Source: Scolanthus callimorphus
Taxonomy: Eukaryota > Cnidaria > Anthozoa > Actiniaria > Edwardsiidae
Reading direction: 5' to 3'
DNA length: 64,000 nt
Assembly (NCBI GenBank): GCA_033964015.1
Contig: CM066922.1
Coordinates: forward strand, 23,236,507 to 23,300,506
Shown: positions 46,333-59,300 of the stretch, piece after piece
How positions within the stretch are numbered: the first letter of the stretch is position 1
Layout: each line of letters opens with the position of its first letter
Position numbers and translations under genes: made by a program
The notes under the pieces: model-generated
The model's database searches: none
What the model was told of the DNA's origin: nothing
The model's input: the letters and a program-made list of their open reading frames with translations, nothing else

Positions 46333-46425
46333 TAACATGGTCGAGCGGTTGAGGGCGCCGGTCTCACAATCAGGAGACTCCTGATCCTGATTGGAAAGTT
46401 ATTTTATTTATATATTTATCTATGT
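46333..46425 (+). mobile_element. tRNA-Leu/Ser-like SINE remnant inserted in copy-5 3' flank
   Basis: The flank of copy 1 (about 14300-14330) is continuous where copy 5 has about 90 extra bases starting AACATGGTCGAGCGGTTGAG, then GGCGCCGGTCTCACAATCAG. This is the 5' half of a class II tRNA-like sequence with an A-box. There is no B-box, so it is a truncated SINE or tRNA retrocopy, not a functional tRNA. Confidence 0.55.
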
Positions 46426-46909
46426 TAGGCCTTCCCATAAACGGCGCACAATACAATCGAGTCAGGGAATCTTTTTCATTAAATCTCGTTAGCGCGCTCG
46501 CTTGGTATCTTCAGTAAAAATATAAAAAGTAATATATCAAACACGAGACAGCGTATTTTATCAGAATTTTTAAACGAATTAACTTCAAAGTGGTTTGAGA
46601 TCTTGATGAAAATCACCGCGAGTGCTTACAGTCAAAACACATGATGCGTGCCCCTAGAGTTGAATACTCAATACATTTTTCCAATTATTGATTTCATTAT
46701 TCAATCCAAAACTGCATTTTTCAATTCAATATTTAAAATGATACAGCCGTTGCAAATCGAAAACTCTTTCTCTGCCTATGCTTCCATGGCAACGCACGGC
46801 CTTTTCCTGACGAAAATCACTGTCGAGTGTTTGATATAGGTTTTTTTAAACGAATCATTTAATGTCGAGAAAAACAAGGAACAAAATGCATTCAAACCCA
46901 CTTTACGAT

Positions 46910-47590
46910 CGGACGGTGTAATTTGCAGGTGCAGGTGTGCAGGTGCAGGTGCGGGTGTGCAGGTGTGAATGTGTCTATAGTCTATAATCTATGTACAGGT
47001 TATATTGATTCCAACTAACCAATTTTCCCCAGTTCGGCACCGATTACAGGGCAGTCAAGAGCCGTGAGCAGTCCGAGCGCCAAATGCTGTTTTTTCATCA
47101 AAGTCGTTTTATTTGATACTTCACAGGAATGGGGCTACCTTTCATCGAACGTTTCTTAGCTTAGAAAGAACAGTCAGCATGCGAGAGAAACATTGAAACG
47201 CCGCCGAGATTCAGTCATTTTGTTAACACAGGCAACCCACCTTATCGTGTTAAGGTGGGTTGCCTGTGTAAACAAAACAAAATGGCCTTCACTCGGCGGC
47301 GTTTCGATGTTTCTGTTCTTTCTAAGCTAAGAAACGTTCGATAAAAGGTAGCCCCACTCCTGTGAAGTATCAAACAAAACGACTTTGATGAAAAAACAGC
47401 ATTTGGCGCTCGGACTGCTCACGGCTCTTGACTGCCGTGTGGCCTGTACTCGATGACGAACTGGGGGAAAATTGGAGGTTAGTTGGAATCAATTTAACTG
47501 TACATAGATTATAGACTATTTATAGACACATTCACACCTGCAAACCCGCACCTGCACCTGCAAACCCGCACCTGCAAATTACACCGTCCG
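46910..47590. repeat. Large near-perfect palindrome, about 680 bp
   Basis: The left arm starts CGGACGGTGTAATTTGCAGG, and the right arm ends in its complement. The arms of about 330 bp meet near 47243-47252 around CCACCTTATCGTGTTAAGGTGG. The arms contain matched segments such as GCTCGGACTGCTCACGGCTC (right) against GAGCCGTGAGCAGTCCGAGC (left). The inner part of the right arm has small differences. It is inserted in the 3' flank of copy 5, where copy 1 continues unbroken near 14575. Confidence 0.92.
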
Positions 47591-47599
47591 TCGTGCAGA

Positions 47600-48960
47600 T
47601 TACACCGTCCGTCTTAGAAGTCTGTGTGAAAATGATCTCATACCAGTGAATAACATGCTTTGGAAGCTGTGATAGCTTTCAAGAATAGAAGTAAAGCGTC
47701 CATAATGTTAATACTTACCGATATTCTCTGAAATTCCACGAACATGTTGCGAAAGAGCACGCACACTTCGTCGAGAAACCAAATAAATCAAACGGGTATC
47801 CTGTGGCATGTTGCCGACGGCAGGCAGCCAGCCAGTTGAAAATCAATCTCGTTCCCAGAGCCCGCGTATCTTTTAGGCCAGCGCCAAGATACGGAGCTCT
47901 GGAATAATCAAGTCATGCGACGATTTTCATTGGCTCGTCATTCCTCTCCACTGCCCATGCGCGCGATTTGAATTCTAACAGAAAATATTTTCACACAAGA
48001 TTTGAAATCTAACAGAAAATATTTTTCACACAAGCATCACCTGTTGGGCGAAAACATATTTCCGTTATCAAACGCTGCGCTTCAAAGTCTTTCCACTTGT
48101 AGATCTATTCTTACGAATTTTCGTAAGCATTTCGTAAGATCATTTCGTAAGATTTTCCAAAACTAGCGTTATAACACGACAAAATCATGCAACAAAAGTA
48201 TTGATTCTGAGGCAAATGTTCAGTTGTTGACAAAATTTTTCGCGCGCGCGCTGCTGACGAAGATCAGCAGCCACTTTCGATGTCAAGCAGAACGCGCGCT
48301 GCTCAACTTAGTTAAATATCTCAGTAATTCGTGTTTTTAAAGCTTTTTTGGCTGGTTTTATAACCACCAACCTTTCGATGTCAAGCAGAACGCGCGCTGC
48401 TCAACTTAGTTAAATATCTCAGTAATTCGTGTTTTTAAAGCTTTTTTTGGCTGGTTTTATAACCACCAACCAGCCGATATGAAGTTATAGGAAATGATGT
48501 GTAATTAAAATTGCTCAGAAAAACGACTGTAAAATGTGAAAAGGTCAAACGCATGCGCACTGAAGAGTACCCAGATTTTGGTATAAAAAATTGATTATTC
48601 CAAAGCCCTGTATCTTGCCGCTGGCTCAAAGATGCACGGGCTCTAGGTACGAGATTGGTTGAAAATCTTTCCCTCACGTTCTATAATCTGGTGAGCTCGT
48701 GAGTATGGTACATTGAGCTCGTGAATATGGTACATTTTGCAAACTGTGGTACAAAATTAGATATCTTCACCTTGTCGTCTGTGCAAAGGGAAGGTCAATT
48801 AGCGATTCTGAAGAGATGAAAGATAAGATTCCTCGCCAAATCGAACTGCAGAACAACTGAACCAGTGACGTTGATCAGACGCGAAGGTAGGAAGTGCCAG
48901 CGAACTCTACCGTAGCGGATGAAAATCAGGTTATCAAACCCAACAACGAACTATAACAGT
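47600..48960. other. No recognised gene; tandem duplication at 48270-48475
   Basis: TTTCGATGTCAAGCAGAACG through GGCTGGTTTTATAACCACCA is present twice in tandem (about 48275-48371 and 48372-48470), differing by one T. From about 48760 the sequence matches the intron of the peptide family, leading into partial copy 6. Confidence 0.7.
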
Positions 48961-48996
48961 TTTTACTATAACTGCTCCATTACTTTTGTTCACCAG

Positions 48997-49194
48997 AAAA
49001 AGACGTTTGAAAAGGGACGCCCATTAAACCACAACCAAATCCACGCCATCCAAACCCGACCACATCAAGAAATTGGACACGGACAAGAACACACGCGAAC
49101 TGTAGCTCTGGCCTTGTGACGTCAATTACATCCATTTTGATGAACTAGTGAGATTAGCTATTAGCTTATGATTTCTATGTATTTGCGAAATAAA
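48997..49194 (+). pseudogene. Small secreted peptide family, partial copy 6 (terminal exon only)
   Basis: The acceptor TTTTGTTCACCAG precedes an exon encoding KRRLKRDAH and a stop at 49025-49027. The 3' untranslated part matches the other copies and ends in AATAAA at 49189-49194. The last residue is H instead of D. The upstream 240 bp is family intron. Exons 1 and 2 are absent; the region before 48760 is unrelated. Confidence 0.7.
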
Positions 49195-49364
49195 AGTAGT
49201 ACTTGATGTTATTCATTATGAAGATTGGATAGGCCATATTTGGAAGGTCTGTAAGTATTTGCCCTCATATCTTATTGGAAAAGGGTGGACAATTCACCAG
49301 AACTTGCAAATGCTTGAGAAACATCGTTCTCGTGGTGACAAGGGGGTGGCGACAAGTTAAATAA

Positions 49365-49790
49365 AAAGCACATACACACAGGCAGACCGCGCGGTTTCAC
49401 ACATACACACAGGCAAACCGCGCGGTTTCACACATACACACAGGCAGACCGCGCGGTTTCACACATACACACAGGCAGACCGCGCGGTTTCACACGTACA
49501 CACAGGTAGACCGCGCGGTTTCACACATACACACAGGCAGACCGTGCGGTTTCACATACACACAGGCAGACCGTGCGGTTTCATTGACACACAGGTACAA
49601 CGCGCGGTTTCACACGTACACACAGGCAGACCGCGCGGTTTCACACGTACACACAGGCAGACCGCGCGGTTTCACACATACACACAGGCAGACCGCGCGG
49701 TTTCACATACACACAGGCAGACCGCGCGGTTTCATTCACACACAGGTAGAACGCGCGGTTTCACACATACACACAGGCAGACCGCGTGTT
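49365..49790 (+). repeat. Minisatellite, about 14 units of 30 bp
   Basis: The unit ACACACAGGCAGACCGCGCG followed by GTTTCACACAT repeats head to tail with point changes (GTAGACC, GTACAAC, GTGCGG) and a few short units. Each unit has the self-complementary word CCGCGCGG. Open frames through it are repeat artefacts. Confidence 0.95.
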
Positions 49791-50222
49791 TCTTCAGAAA
49801 TTTCCCGCGATACTGGCTTGATAGGTACTTGCTCGCCACTGATCACGTACAGAAAAAAAGTCAACCTGAACAACGCAAAGTTATTAGTGTCAAGGGTTTA
49901 CTAAGACATTAAACAGATATGACTACAAATGATTTTGCTTGGAGCAGGAACCATTAAAGTGGCACGCGCACGTGACCTGACAAGAAAATAACTCAAATCG
50001 CAATCCAATTCCATCCTCTTGATAATAGCTAAAAACACTATAGATATGTATTGATTTCACAGTTAAAAGGTCACTTAACAAATCTGGATTATTATTTGAT
50101 TATTCCCGATAAACTTCAAGGTATTTTTGGTGATTAGAATTAAATATTGTACACAAATCAAGCGTGCGAGTGCCCCTATAATAATCAGAGCATCGATGAA
50201 TCCCGATGAAAGTAACATTTTA

Positions 50223-50336
50223 CTAAGTAGATCGTCCTATCTGTTCTTTCAACATGAGAATACTCTGGCGCTGTTCTTCTGGAAGAAGTGCAATCTGTTC
50301 GTCTGTTAAACTCAGGACCTGCATAATCAGGGCGGC
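50223..50336 (-). CDS. CSTF2: CSTF2 exon 10: C-terminal domain and stop
   Basis: After acceptor TTTTATTTCCAG it encodes [20 protein letters not shown] and then [17 protein letters not shown], with TAG at 50223-50225. This small helical domain binds the Pcf11 type of partner in the family. It is the most conserved part after the RRM and confirms that the gene is complete. Confidence 0.94.
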   Translation of the reverse strand, partial: AALIMQVLSLTDEQIALLPEEQRQSILMLKEQIGRST

Positions 50337-53300
50337 CTGGAAATAAAACCACAGATACATACATCAATAATAATAAAATGAAAATGAACCTAACTAGAAC
50401 CGGCTTAATCAGGGCGGCCAGAAAATATAAAACAGAGCAGTCTATTTGCTCAGGGCCGTCCCACTTTGAGAAAAGATACGTCTGAATTCACCTCGGGATT
50501 TTCTCATCCGTTACGTCTATCGATCCAAAAATCGATCAGCTGAATGGCCGTTTTCACGCTACAGACGAGTAACTCGTCTTGAAGACGAGTTACTCATCCG
50601 GACGGGAAACTCGTCTAGATGTGAAAACGGGTCGAGACGGAGTTTTGGACGAGAAACTCGTCCGTCTGTAACTTCGTCGAAACGACGAAGTTATGATGAC
50701 GAGTTTCTCGTCTAGACGGAAAGCTCGTCTTAAATTCACAATAGACGGAGTTTACAGACGAGTAACCCGAAGTATTTCGTCCCAGGAAGACTGGAACTAG
50801 AATGCCCCCAAGGAGTTGTGGGTAATAAAGATGGCGCTCAAGATAGTCATGTAACCACGCGAGCACGCCATCGGGCTCTAAAACCATCCTTGACTCGTCT
50901 AATGTGAATTCTCGTCGGTGTTTAAAAGACGAGTTTCAGGTCACGAATTCATATTAGACGGGAAACTCGTCTGGACGAGTTAGTCGTCTGTAGTGTGAAA
51001 ACGGCTAATCTTGTTTCTCGGTTCCGTTATAGTCAATAACACGTGCAAGTGAGTAGGAAAACAGCTAAACGTGATTTGGCTACGATTTCATCACAACGTC
51101 CGCACCCACAAGCAAAATAGCATGCGAGAAGTAATATACCAAACACGAGAACTGAGTTGAAACAACAGGACAAAGCCATGTTAGTTTTTTAAATTTTTAC
51201 TTAATTTGTTTTATTTTTATTTTTATTTTAGTTTTTTATTTTAAAATAAAAAAGGGCAAACTGGTTGTAATAAAAATTATTCTGCAACAACAGGTAACAG
51301 TTTGGAATGCAAATAGCTTATATTTATTTCTCCAGAAACTCAATTCAAGCGTAAAAGTGGGCGGTCTTATCCCTTTTATACTGGATCGAACCTCGTGTTT
51401 AATAAGTTTGAGAACTTCCAAGCCAGGCGCAACAACCGTTGATGAAGGCGAGCGTTGGCGTATTGGAAACGTTCTAATACACGAACTTTTTACTTGGAAA
51501 TGTTTACATTATGGATGACAAAATCTCGTGTTCAATTCAGAAGTCTCCCCTTGCAATGTAAGGTAAGATCGACAGCGAATGGATGGCTGAAATTCAGTCT
51601 ATTTTCATAACGTCCCTTCGTCAGACTCGTACCCGTCGCTAGGTCGTCTCAGCAGTCGTCAAATAACTGCTTTGCTACTCTCTAGTAGAAAAGTCGAGAA
51701 ACGCAGGGGATTATGGGAAGGATCACCCGGTCCACAATCCATTGCGCGCCTTGCGAAACCCTCCCACAATGCATTGCGCGCCGCGCTAATCCTTCCCATA
51801 ATCCCCTACGAGTCTGTCCCTTCGTACTAACCGGACATGGAGGGCAACTGACAACGTTCACGTTTCCACCCGCAACACCTTACCTTCTCCTGGTCTTGCG
51901 CAGACAAGTCTCCTGAAGGAGCCTGTTGATTGGGAGGGCCATTCCCAGGAGGGGCACTTGGAGGAGGCCCCCCTGGTCCTCCAGGTCCCCCAGGCCTGGG
52001 CCCTTCAGGTCCATGAGGTGTTGGAGGACCTTGGGGTCCTGGTGGTCCTTGGGGTCCAGGCGGTCCTTGGGCCCTAGGTGGTGGCCCTCGTGGAGGTGGT
52101 CCCCCCTGGGGCGGTCCCCATTGTTCCCGGGGTGAGTGCCCTGGTCCCGGGGGACGGAACCTATCTGGAGGAGGGCCTCGGTCTCGTGGGTCCCTAGGTC
52201 CTCCAGGACCAAACCGATCAGGTCCCCTAGGGTCTCTTGGGTGATGGTCTCGATGGTCCATAGGGGGTGGGCCGCGTCTATCGTCTGCAACAAAACAAAA
52301 AATAGATCTTCAGACAATTGGGCTTTTAAAAAAACCCTCAACCATCGATAATAGACCTTTCCGAAGTTTTTCTTATTTCCACAGGAGGCAACGGAGAAAC
52401 AATCCACAACCATAGCTGGATAGAGCAGCCTTAAATTAGTAAAATGCGAAAGTTTAAGAGGAAAATATTTTGAAATAACGAAGAAATGGCAAGGTAAAGT
52501 TCGCGATTTTAATACCGATTCGTTCGGCAAACGAGAAATCTTGCATACCGAGTATGCAAACTTTGGAGGCTTGGTCGAACGTACAAAAAATTCGAGAAAT
52601 TTGCCAGGCTATTTCTTCGTTATTTCAGAAGATTTTCCTCTGAAACTTTCCAATTTTCCTAATTTTAGGCTGCTCTTTCCAGCTGTGGTGAGGGATTTTT
52701 TCTCCGTGGCTTCCTGTGGAAATAAGAAAAACTTCGGAAAGGTCTATTGCTGTACCCCTGTGGAAATAGGCAACATTCGTATTCAAACCGCCAGACTGGG
52801 ATGAACACTCAAGTAAGGTTCATGCGGGGGATTCTTTTGTTTCGCTTTAACGAGTGCACTGAGCTGGAAATAGTGAAATAAAAGAATTACCCGTGAGCCT
52901 CACTTGAGTGTTCGTCCCAGTCTGACTGTTTGAATACGAAAATTGCCTATTCCAGGGACCCTTCACAAACCCTGCGGAAATTTGAAGCAACCCCTTGGAA
53001 AATTTGATGTTTTCTTTCGCCACCTTTCCAGGGCCAAAACAAAGAAGCCTATGCAAATTACGGGTTCTCGTTTTAAGGTGCAACAAAAACTAAACGGGTC
53101 AGCCTAATGAGTCTTTTATAGCTGTGCTTCATTTCACATGGTCGGTATGCAACTATTTCAGAAGCGATTCCCCCTTGCGTGACGCAAACTATATATTATA
53201 GCCTGCAGTGCATCATGGGAGAGTCTTTTGCGACAAAAAGGCTTGCAAAGTGCGCGCGCAGCATAAAAAATAGGCATGGAAGCGAGGCTTGAGATAGAGT

Positions 53301-56300
53301 CCTCTGTTTCGCCCGACGAGTTCCTTACCTCTGGGGTCCATTCTTGGCGGGGGCTCTCTCGAGCGTGGGTCTCTGGGATCAAAGCCTCTCATGTCCCTAT
53401 CTCCAAACCGGTCCCGGGGCCCCCTGAAATCTGGCCCTGGCCCTAAAAACCAATCATGCCACATAATAAGGGGCTTGCAATGTTCCACAATACGTCCATA
53501 GCAACCTGTTCTTGCTTTAGCCTGTTTGCAGCCGGTGGAGCTGTCATAGGGAATTCTGCAGAAACCAATCCATGAGAAAAGATGAAATTCCCAAGGCACA
53601 CGCGTGGGGAGCGTTCTGCAAGTGTTCACATGGATAGCCATGGGAAATCCGAACACTTCCCATTCTTCTACCATGGGAAATTTATTGAGCTTTTCCCAGG
53701 GATGGGTTTCTGCAGAAATTCCGTTATTTTTTTGCGCGCGAAACCCGGAAGTTAGCAACCGCGGCTGCCATCTTGGCTTTTGGAGCGAACGCGCACTGGC
53801 GGCGAGGAAAATGTAGAGGAGGGCTTGAAAAAAAATCTGGTTTTGCTTTTGATTTTTTGTTGTTGAGAAGCTTGCATATAGCAATTGCAAACAAGTCACT
53901 AAACTGCTTCAATTGTTTGGGAAAATCCAATACCTTAACTTGTGCAAGTGCCCATTCAAAGCTTCTAAATACTTGAAGAAGCTTATCCCTAACTACGAAA
54001 AGCAAAGTTGTTTCTATGCCAATCAGCCGGAAAACAGTCCTATAATATTACTATTGCATGCAGTGAACTCAGAATGTTTTATACTGCACTTCACTGTACT
54101 GCCCGCACGTGTGTATTTGTAAGCAAAACACTAAAAACTCTCTAACCCATAAAAAACAATACCTCTGTGATCAGGCCCCCCTCTCATCTCGTGTGGCGGC
54201 CCCTAGGACCATCTGGGGGCCCGTGGAAGTCCCTGTGGTCAGGAGGGCCCCTGTCAGGTGGTCCCCTGTCAGGAGGACCCCTTTCAGGAGGTCCCCTGTC
54301 GGGGGGTCCACGTAAATCGGGAGGCATTCCAGGTCCTCTCATATCGTCCCTCCTTTGATCTGGACCTGAATGGGAATTTGAAAAAATATGGGTTCATTGT
54401 GAGCCTATGAAATAGGACTAGGACTTCACTGCTTTATCGTAAATGAGCGGTATCACGATATTAGCACACTTTTGGTGATGTAAAGAACATCCAGATAACC
54501 GATGGATAGCCAAAATACTAGTTAGGTTTGTTCAGAAACACATACCTTAGTTGTAACATGTAACAGTGAACCAAGCTGTGGATTATTTGTTGTGAGTTCA
54601 TGACCATATTTGGTCAACAATGAACTCTCGACTGCTAATCCAAGCAGGTTTTCTCTTCATAATATTTCATTTTTCGCTCAAATAAAGTAGAGCAATGGTG
54701 GTAAGGGATAATATACTAACATTTAACATCTTGAAGTCTTGCAACAACATTATTTTCAAAATCTGTTCAATTGTTTGTTCTGCGAATATTCCGCAGCTTT
54801 GCACTAAAGCAATGTGTGTTTGTTACACGTTTCAACTCAGTTATATGTTTCTGGTTTGTTAAATAGCCCTTTAACTACAAAGCGATCATGATTGTGGCTT
54901 CAAAAACCCATTGCAGAGCGGATTGAAACAGATAACAACAATGAGTTTTAGAATCTTGCTGCACCGTGTGATATAAAACTGATTAGACGATGATTAAATA
55001 CAAATTTAGAGCTGTATTTACGAATTATTCAAATAACCGTGAGACAGTCCCTTTAACCTGTCCTTTCTAGCCCTTGCTTGCTTGCATTGGTCTCCAATGA
55101 GAGAGCTGTCAGGGCTTGTTAACTTGTGGCAAATGAAAATTCGGACCCAAGATTATGCAAGTCGAAAGCATTTAGTTCCATCCAATCACCACACCTACCG
55201 GTAATACGTTTTATGTGCATACTGTACCTTGAATTTGCATTGTATTTGCTTGTTAAGGCCAGTTTACACTTGCGATTTTTGCTGCAATTTTTGTCGCGCG
55301 AGTCGCGCCGAACGTACGCATCAACTCAAAATCACTATGTAAACTAGGTGTGATTCTGCGCAATTTTGTCGGGTGATGTCGCAGAGATTTCAAACATTTT
55401 CGAAACTCTTTGCAACTTCATGCGATTTGAAGAAAAGAGATCACAGAAATCACACCGGATGTGCATCTCGTTTACACAAGAGAGTTGGAATTGCAACTCA
55501 CGCGTGAAAAAATGCCTTCTTGCCATGACAGATGTAACAAATATCGCAAGTGTAAACCTGCCTTTAGAAGGCCTAGGGTGACAGTCACTAACCTGGTCCC
55601 CACTGATCAGGAGGTCCTCGCATCTCATGGTGAGGGGGTCCTCTTGGTTCCCCTGGAAATGGTCCAGGTAGACCCCCTGGGCCTGGTGGTGGCCCCCCTG
55701 GAGGTTGCTGAGGAGCCCCCCCTGGTTGAATAGCACCTGGCACCTCAGCTGGTCTGTGCAAAATGCTCTGTATAATAAACAGAAATTCACTGGGATTGAG
55801 ACTTTTATAATTCAGGGTGCGAAGCGGTAGGGTGGTTCAGAAAATATTTCAGGGTTGAAAAAATAGGAAAAATAGAAAAAAATTGGACCAAAAAAATAGG
55901 AAATGAGAGGCTTGTTGATGCTCAAATTAATGTACTTAATAACAATATTACCAAGTTGGATATGAAGTCATTATTTTTGTATATTTTTTTTCAATGAAGG
56001 ATCAATCTATTATGATTGAATCTATCATGACTGAATCATATTGTAATTTTTTTTTTCTTTCTCTTGATTTTACCAATATGCCTGTATTAGGGATGTAAGG
56101 TTAATAAAGTTATTTATTTGATTTATTTGCTTGAGAGAGAGCAGTGTCCATATTTGGTATCACGTGGCAAATTGGGGTTGTTATTTTCCTAAGGGAATCT
56201 GGGTTGTGAAACTTTCTTAATTTCTTAATTTCAGGCTCATAGGATTACTGGAAATGTAGCAAGTTTTGATGCAAAATCAACTGTATTAGACTTACCTTTT

Positions 56301-59300
56301 GCAGTCAAAAGCTTAAAAAGTAGGAAAAATAGGAGGTTTTGGTCAAATTTAAGAAGAAAATAGGAATGTGCCCAAAAAATAGGAACTTGACACCTCATTA
56401 TTTTGTGGGTCCAAAAAACCCATCTCCCATCACATTTGAAGGTCCGAGGTTACTGTATCATCTCTGTTAGTGTGAACAGGTTACTGTTACCTGGGCGATG
56501 ACAGGGTCCACTATCTTCATCACCACCTGTGCCTGTAGTAAGGCATAGGCTAGCTGGGGGTTCTGTAACAGCATCTGACGCGCCTCTTCTGGGTTGTTCT
56601 GAATACAGATCTGGAAAACAAGGACAAGAACCATAACTCTAAAGAGCCTCAGGTAGCCGCCATTTTGTCAGCCTAGCAACATACCGGTTCAATGAAAGCA
56701 TCCATTTCCATCGGCTAATTTATGGAATGTAGTGTGATACTTTCGATTACATTTGGTACATATAAAAATATAACTCTGTTTCTACAGTGTAGATGGTTAT
56801 TTTGACTAATATTGTATAAAAAAAATAACAAAGGAGTTGGCTGTCTAGGCCTACGACATGTAGGTGCCAGGGGCGTAGCCAGGATTTGAGCCTGTACAAA
56901 TGTATGGTGTCCCCTTCCAGCTTCCCGTTTTTTTTTCTTACTGTGTGACTACGTCAACCGGGCCATTTTGTAAGAGGTTAGCCAATCAGAAAGCGAGTAC
57001 AGAACAAAGGATCTCGACTTTCTTGGGATCTGAGACACCGAAATATCGCTTTTCTCGTAAAAATTGTGGAAATTATGGGCAGAAATAACTTCTAAACACT
57101 TAATTACTCATCGTCAGATGTATTGCAGGTATTAAATTTGCTTAAAATGGTTTGAATCTCTAAATGACAAACTTTTTACGGGATGGCCCGGTTGACGTAG
57201 TCGCACAGTAATGTTTACTGTATTTTTTTTTAAAGGAGGGGGGGGGGGGGGGGGGGGAGGGTCACAGGCACACCAGGAACACCACCTAGCTATGCCCCTG
57301 GGTGCAAAACCAAGCCAATGCAAATTTATTAAAAGATTTGAATACCGGTAAAGAAAAAATGAGGAAAGTAAAATGAAAGGAAAGAAAAAACGAGCAACTA
57401 ACGCAATTTGTGATCAAAGTTGTCACTCGACAACTGTAGAATTTTACATTAAGTTGCCAATGGCTTCTAAAAGACCCTGTCCCCCCCATATTTTTTTAAT
57501 ATCTCCCTTTTTAGATGTTTACCGTACCTTCATCTGTTTCATGAGTTCAAACATCTGTTCTGGGGGTAAGCTTGCCACAGCTTGGGTGATGGCCTCTGGA
57601 GCTTCATCTGGGGCGACTGGTGGACCATATGGACTGACCTCTGCACGCACACCAGCCTCCATCCCTTGGCAAAATATAACAGAGAATGGTAACTCTCAAC
57701 AATCTTATATCACAGGGCTTGATATTAGATACTTAATATAAATAGACAGATTAAAAACCATCAGCTGAGACGACGGCAACAAGGATGACAACAGCAGAGA
57801 ATAATACACTTAATTGGGCAGTTGCAAAAAAAATCCGCACCCCCCCTTTTGAGGACCCGAGTCACAGCTACCACCCTGGATTTTTTACATTTGAACCACC
57901 CACCCTGGAATTCCAGTGATTTCTCATGACCACCTGGAAATTGCGCTTACCTACCCTGGAATTTTGTATTTTAAGGGTGTCCACCCTGGAATTCCAAGCT
58001 CTACTTTGATCACCCACCCTGGAATTCCGAGCTCCATTTTGACCACCCACCCCGGAAATCCAGAGGTCCTCAACAGGGGGGGCGCAAATTTTTTTTGCGA
58101 CTGCCCATTACAGAACACAATGCCTACACGTGCAAATGTATGAAATCAAATGTATTTCAAAAATTTTCTTCTGAACCAGGATGTGAAACTGCTCTGAGTT
58201 TTACACTCTGATGAGAACATGAACGTGGCTGGCGATGTTGTCATCCAATTTACCTGATATGATTGCAGATAGATATGAGTTTGCTACTATCAAATTTAAA
58301 GTGCAAAGGTGAATTTCAAACTGTTGTAGAATATGGAGAAGTATGAACAAACGAGTAGACGAAGTTCAGTGATATGCCGTCATCATTGTTGCTATTGTTG
58401 TATAGCTTAAAGGGGCACTCGCACACTTTCCTGACAAGCTAATAATTGAAATCGCTCTAGGCCTAAGTTTTTCAACTTGGCGACCAATTTTATCATGATT
58501 AGCATGAGCAAAGTGGCAACTTTATAAGAATTAATTTTGGCCCTCTAATTACCTGACATTTCCTCTTTGTTTTTCTCAGAGGCAGCACTGTCCACTCGTA
58601 GAGCACGGCCATTTAGCTCATACCCATTCAGGTTTCTCATGGCACTAAGTGCTGTCTCCTGATCCTTGTACTCACAGAATCCATAACCTTTGGTTTGCCT
58701 GTCTCTCTATCAAACACCAACCTGCAAAACAAAAACAAAAAAATCATAATCATGAACCTTCAGTTTAAGTGCATATGACACCTGAGATGATCAAGCTTTG
58801 ATAAAATGGCAAAGGAATGAATAACAAGATTCTAAAAGTGAAGCAAGAATGATATTGAAATCGGATTAGGACTGGATAATTGAAGTCAACTTTATTGCAC
58901 ATTCTTTACGTTCAATTACATTGTTTTGAAGTACAAGTAAGTAAAAAAAGAAGAAATCAGATTTGAAGTAGAAAGAAAAATCATTATGGAATAGTCCTGT
59001 TTCGAATTCTCTAATCTACCGCTGAATAGGCATCAAAGGCGAATAAATACAGTGGGAGCCTCGATTTGAAGCCAAAAGTTGGGAATACCGAGTCCAAAAG
59101 ATTTTGTCTATTGTCTCCATTCAAGCTTCATCAGTTTCTCGTCAGTATTCACAACTTTTTCTACTTTAAACTAAGGCTCCTTCTGTATTTATGCGCCATC
59201 GATGCCTATTCAGCGGTAGATCAGAGAAATCAAAACTGGACTATTGTACGTGTTAGCCAAAGTAGCACAAGCTTTCGAGTTGGCCATCACGACTTGTTAA

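Noticed and set aside
49365..49790. CRISPR-like array
   Set aside because: The repeats are contiguous with no unique spacers, and the DNA is eukaryotic. It is a minisatellite.
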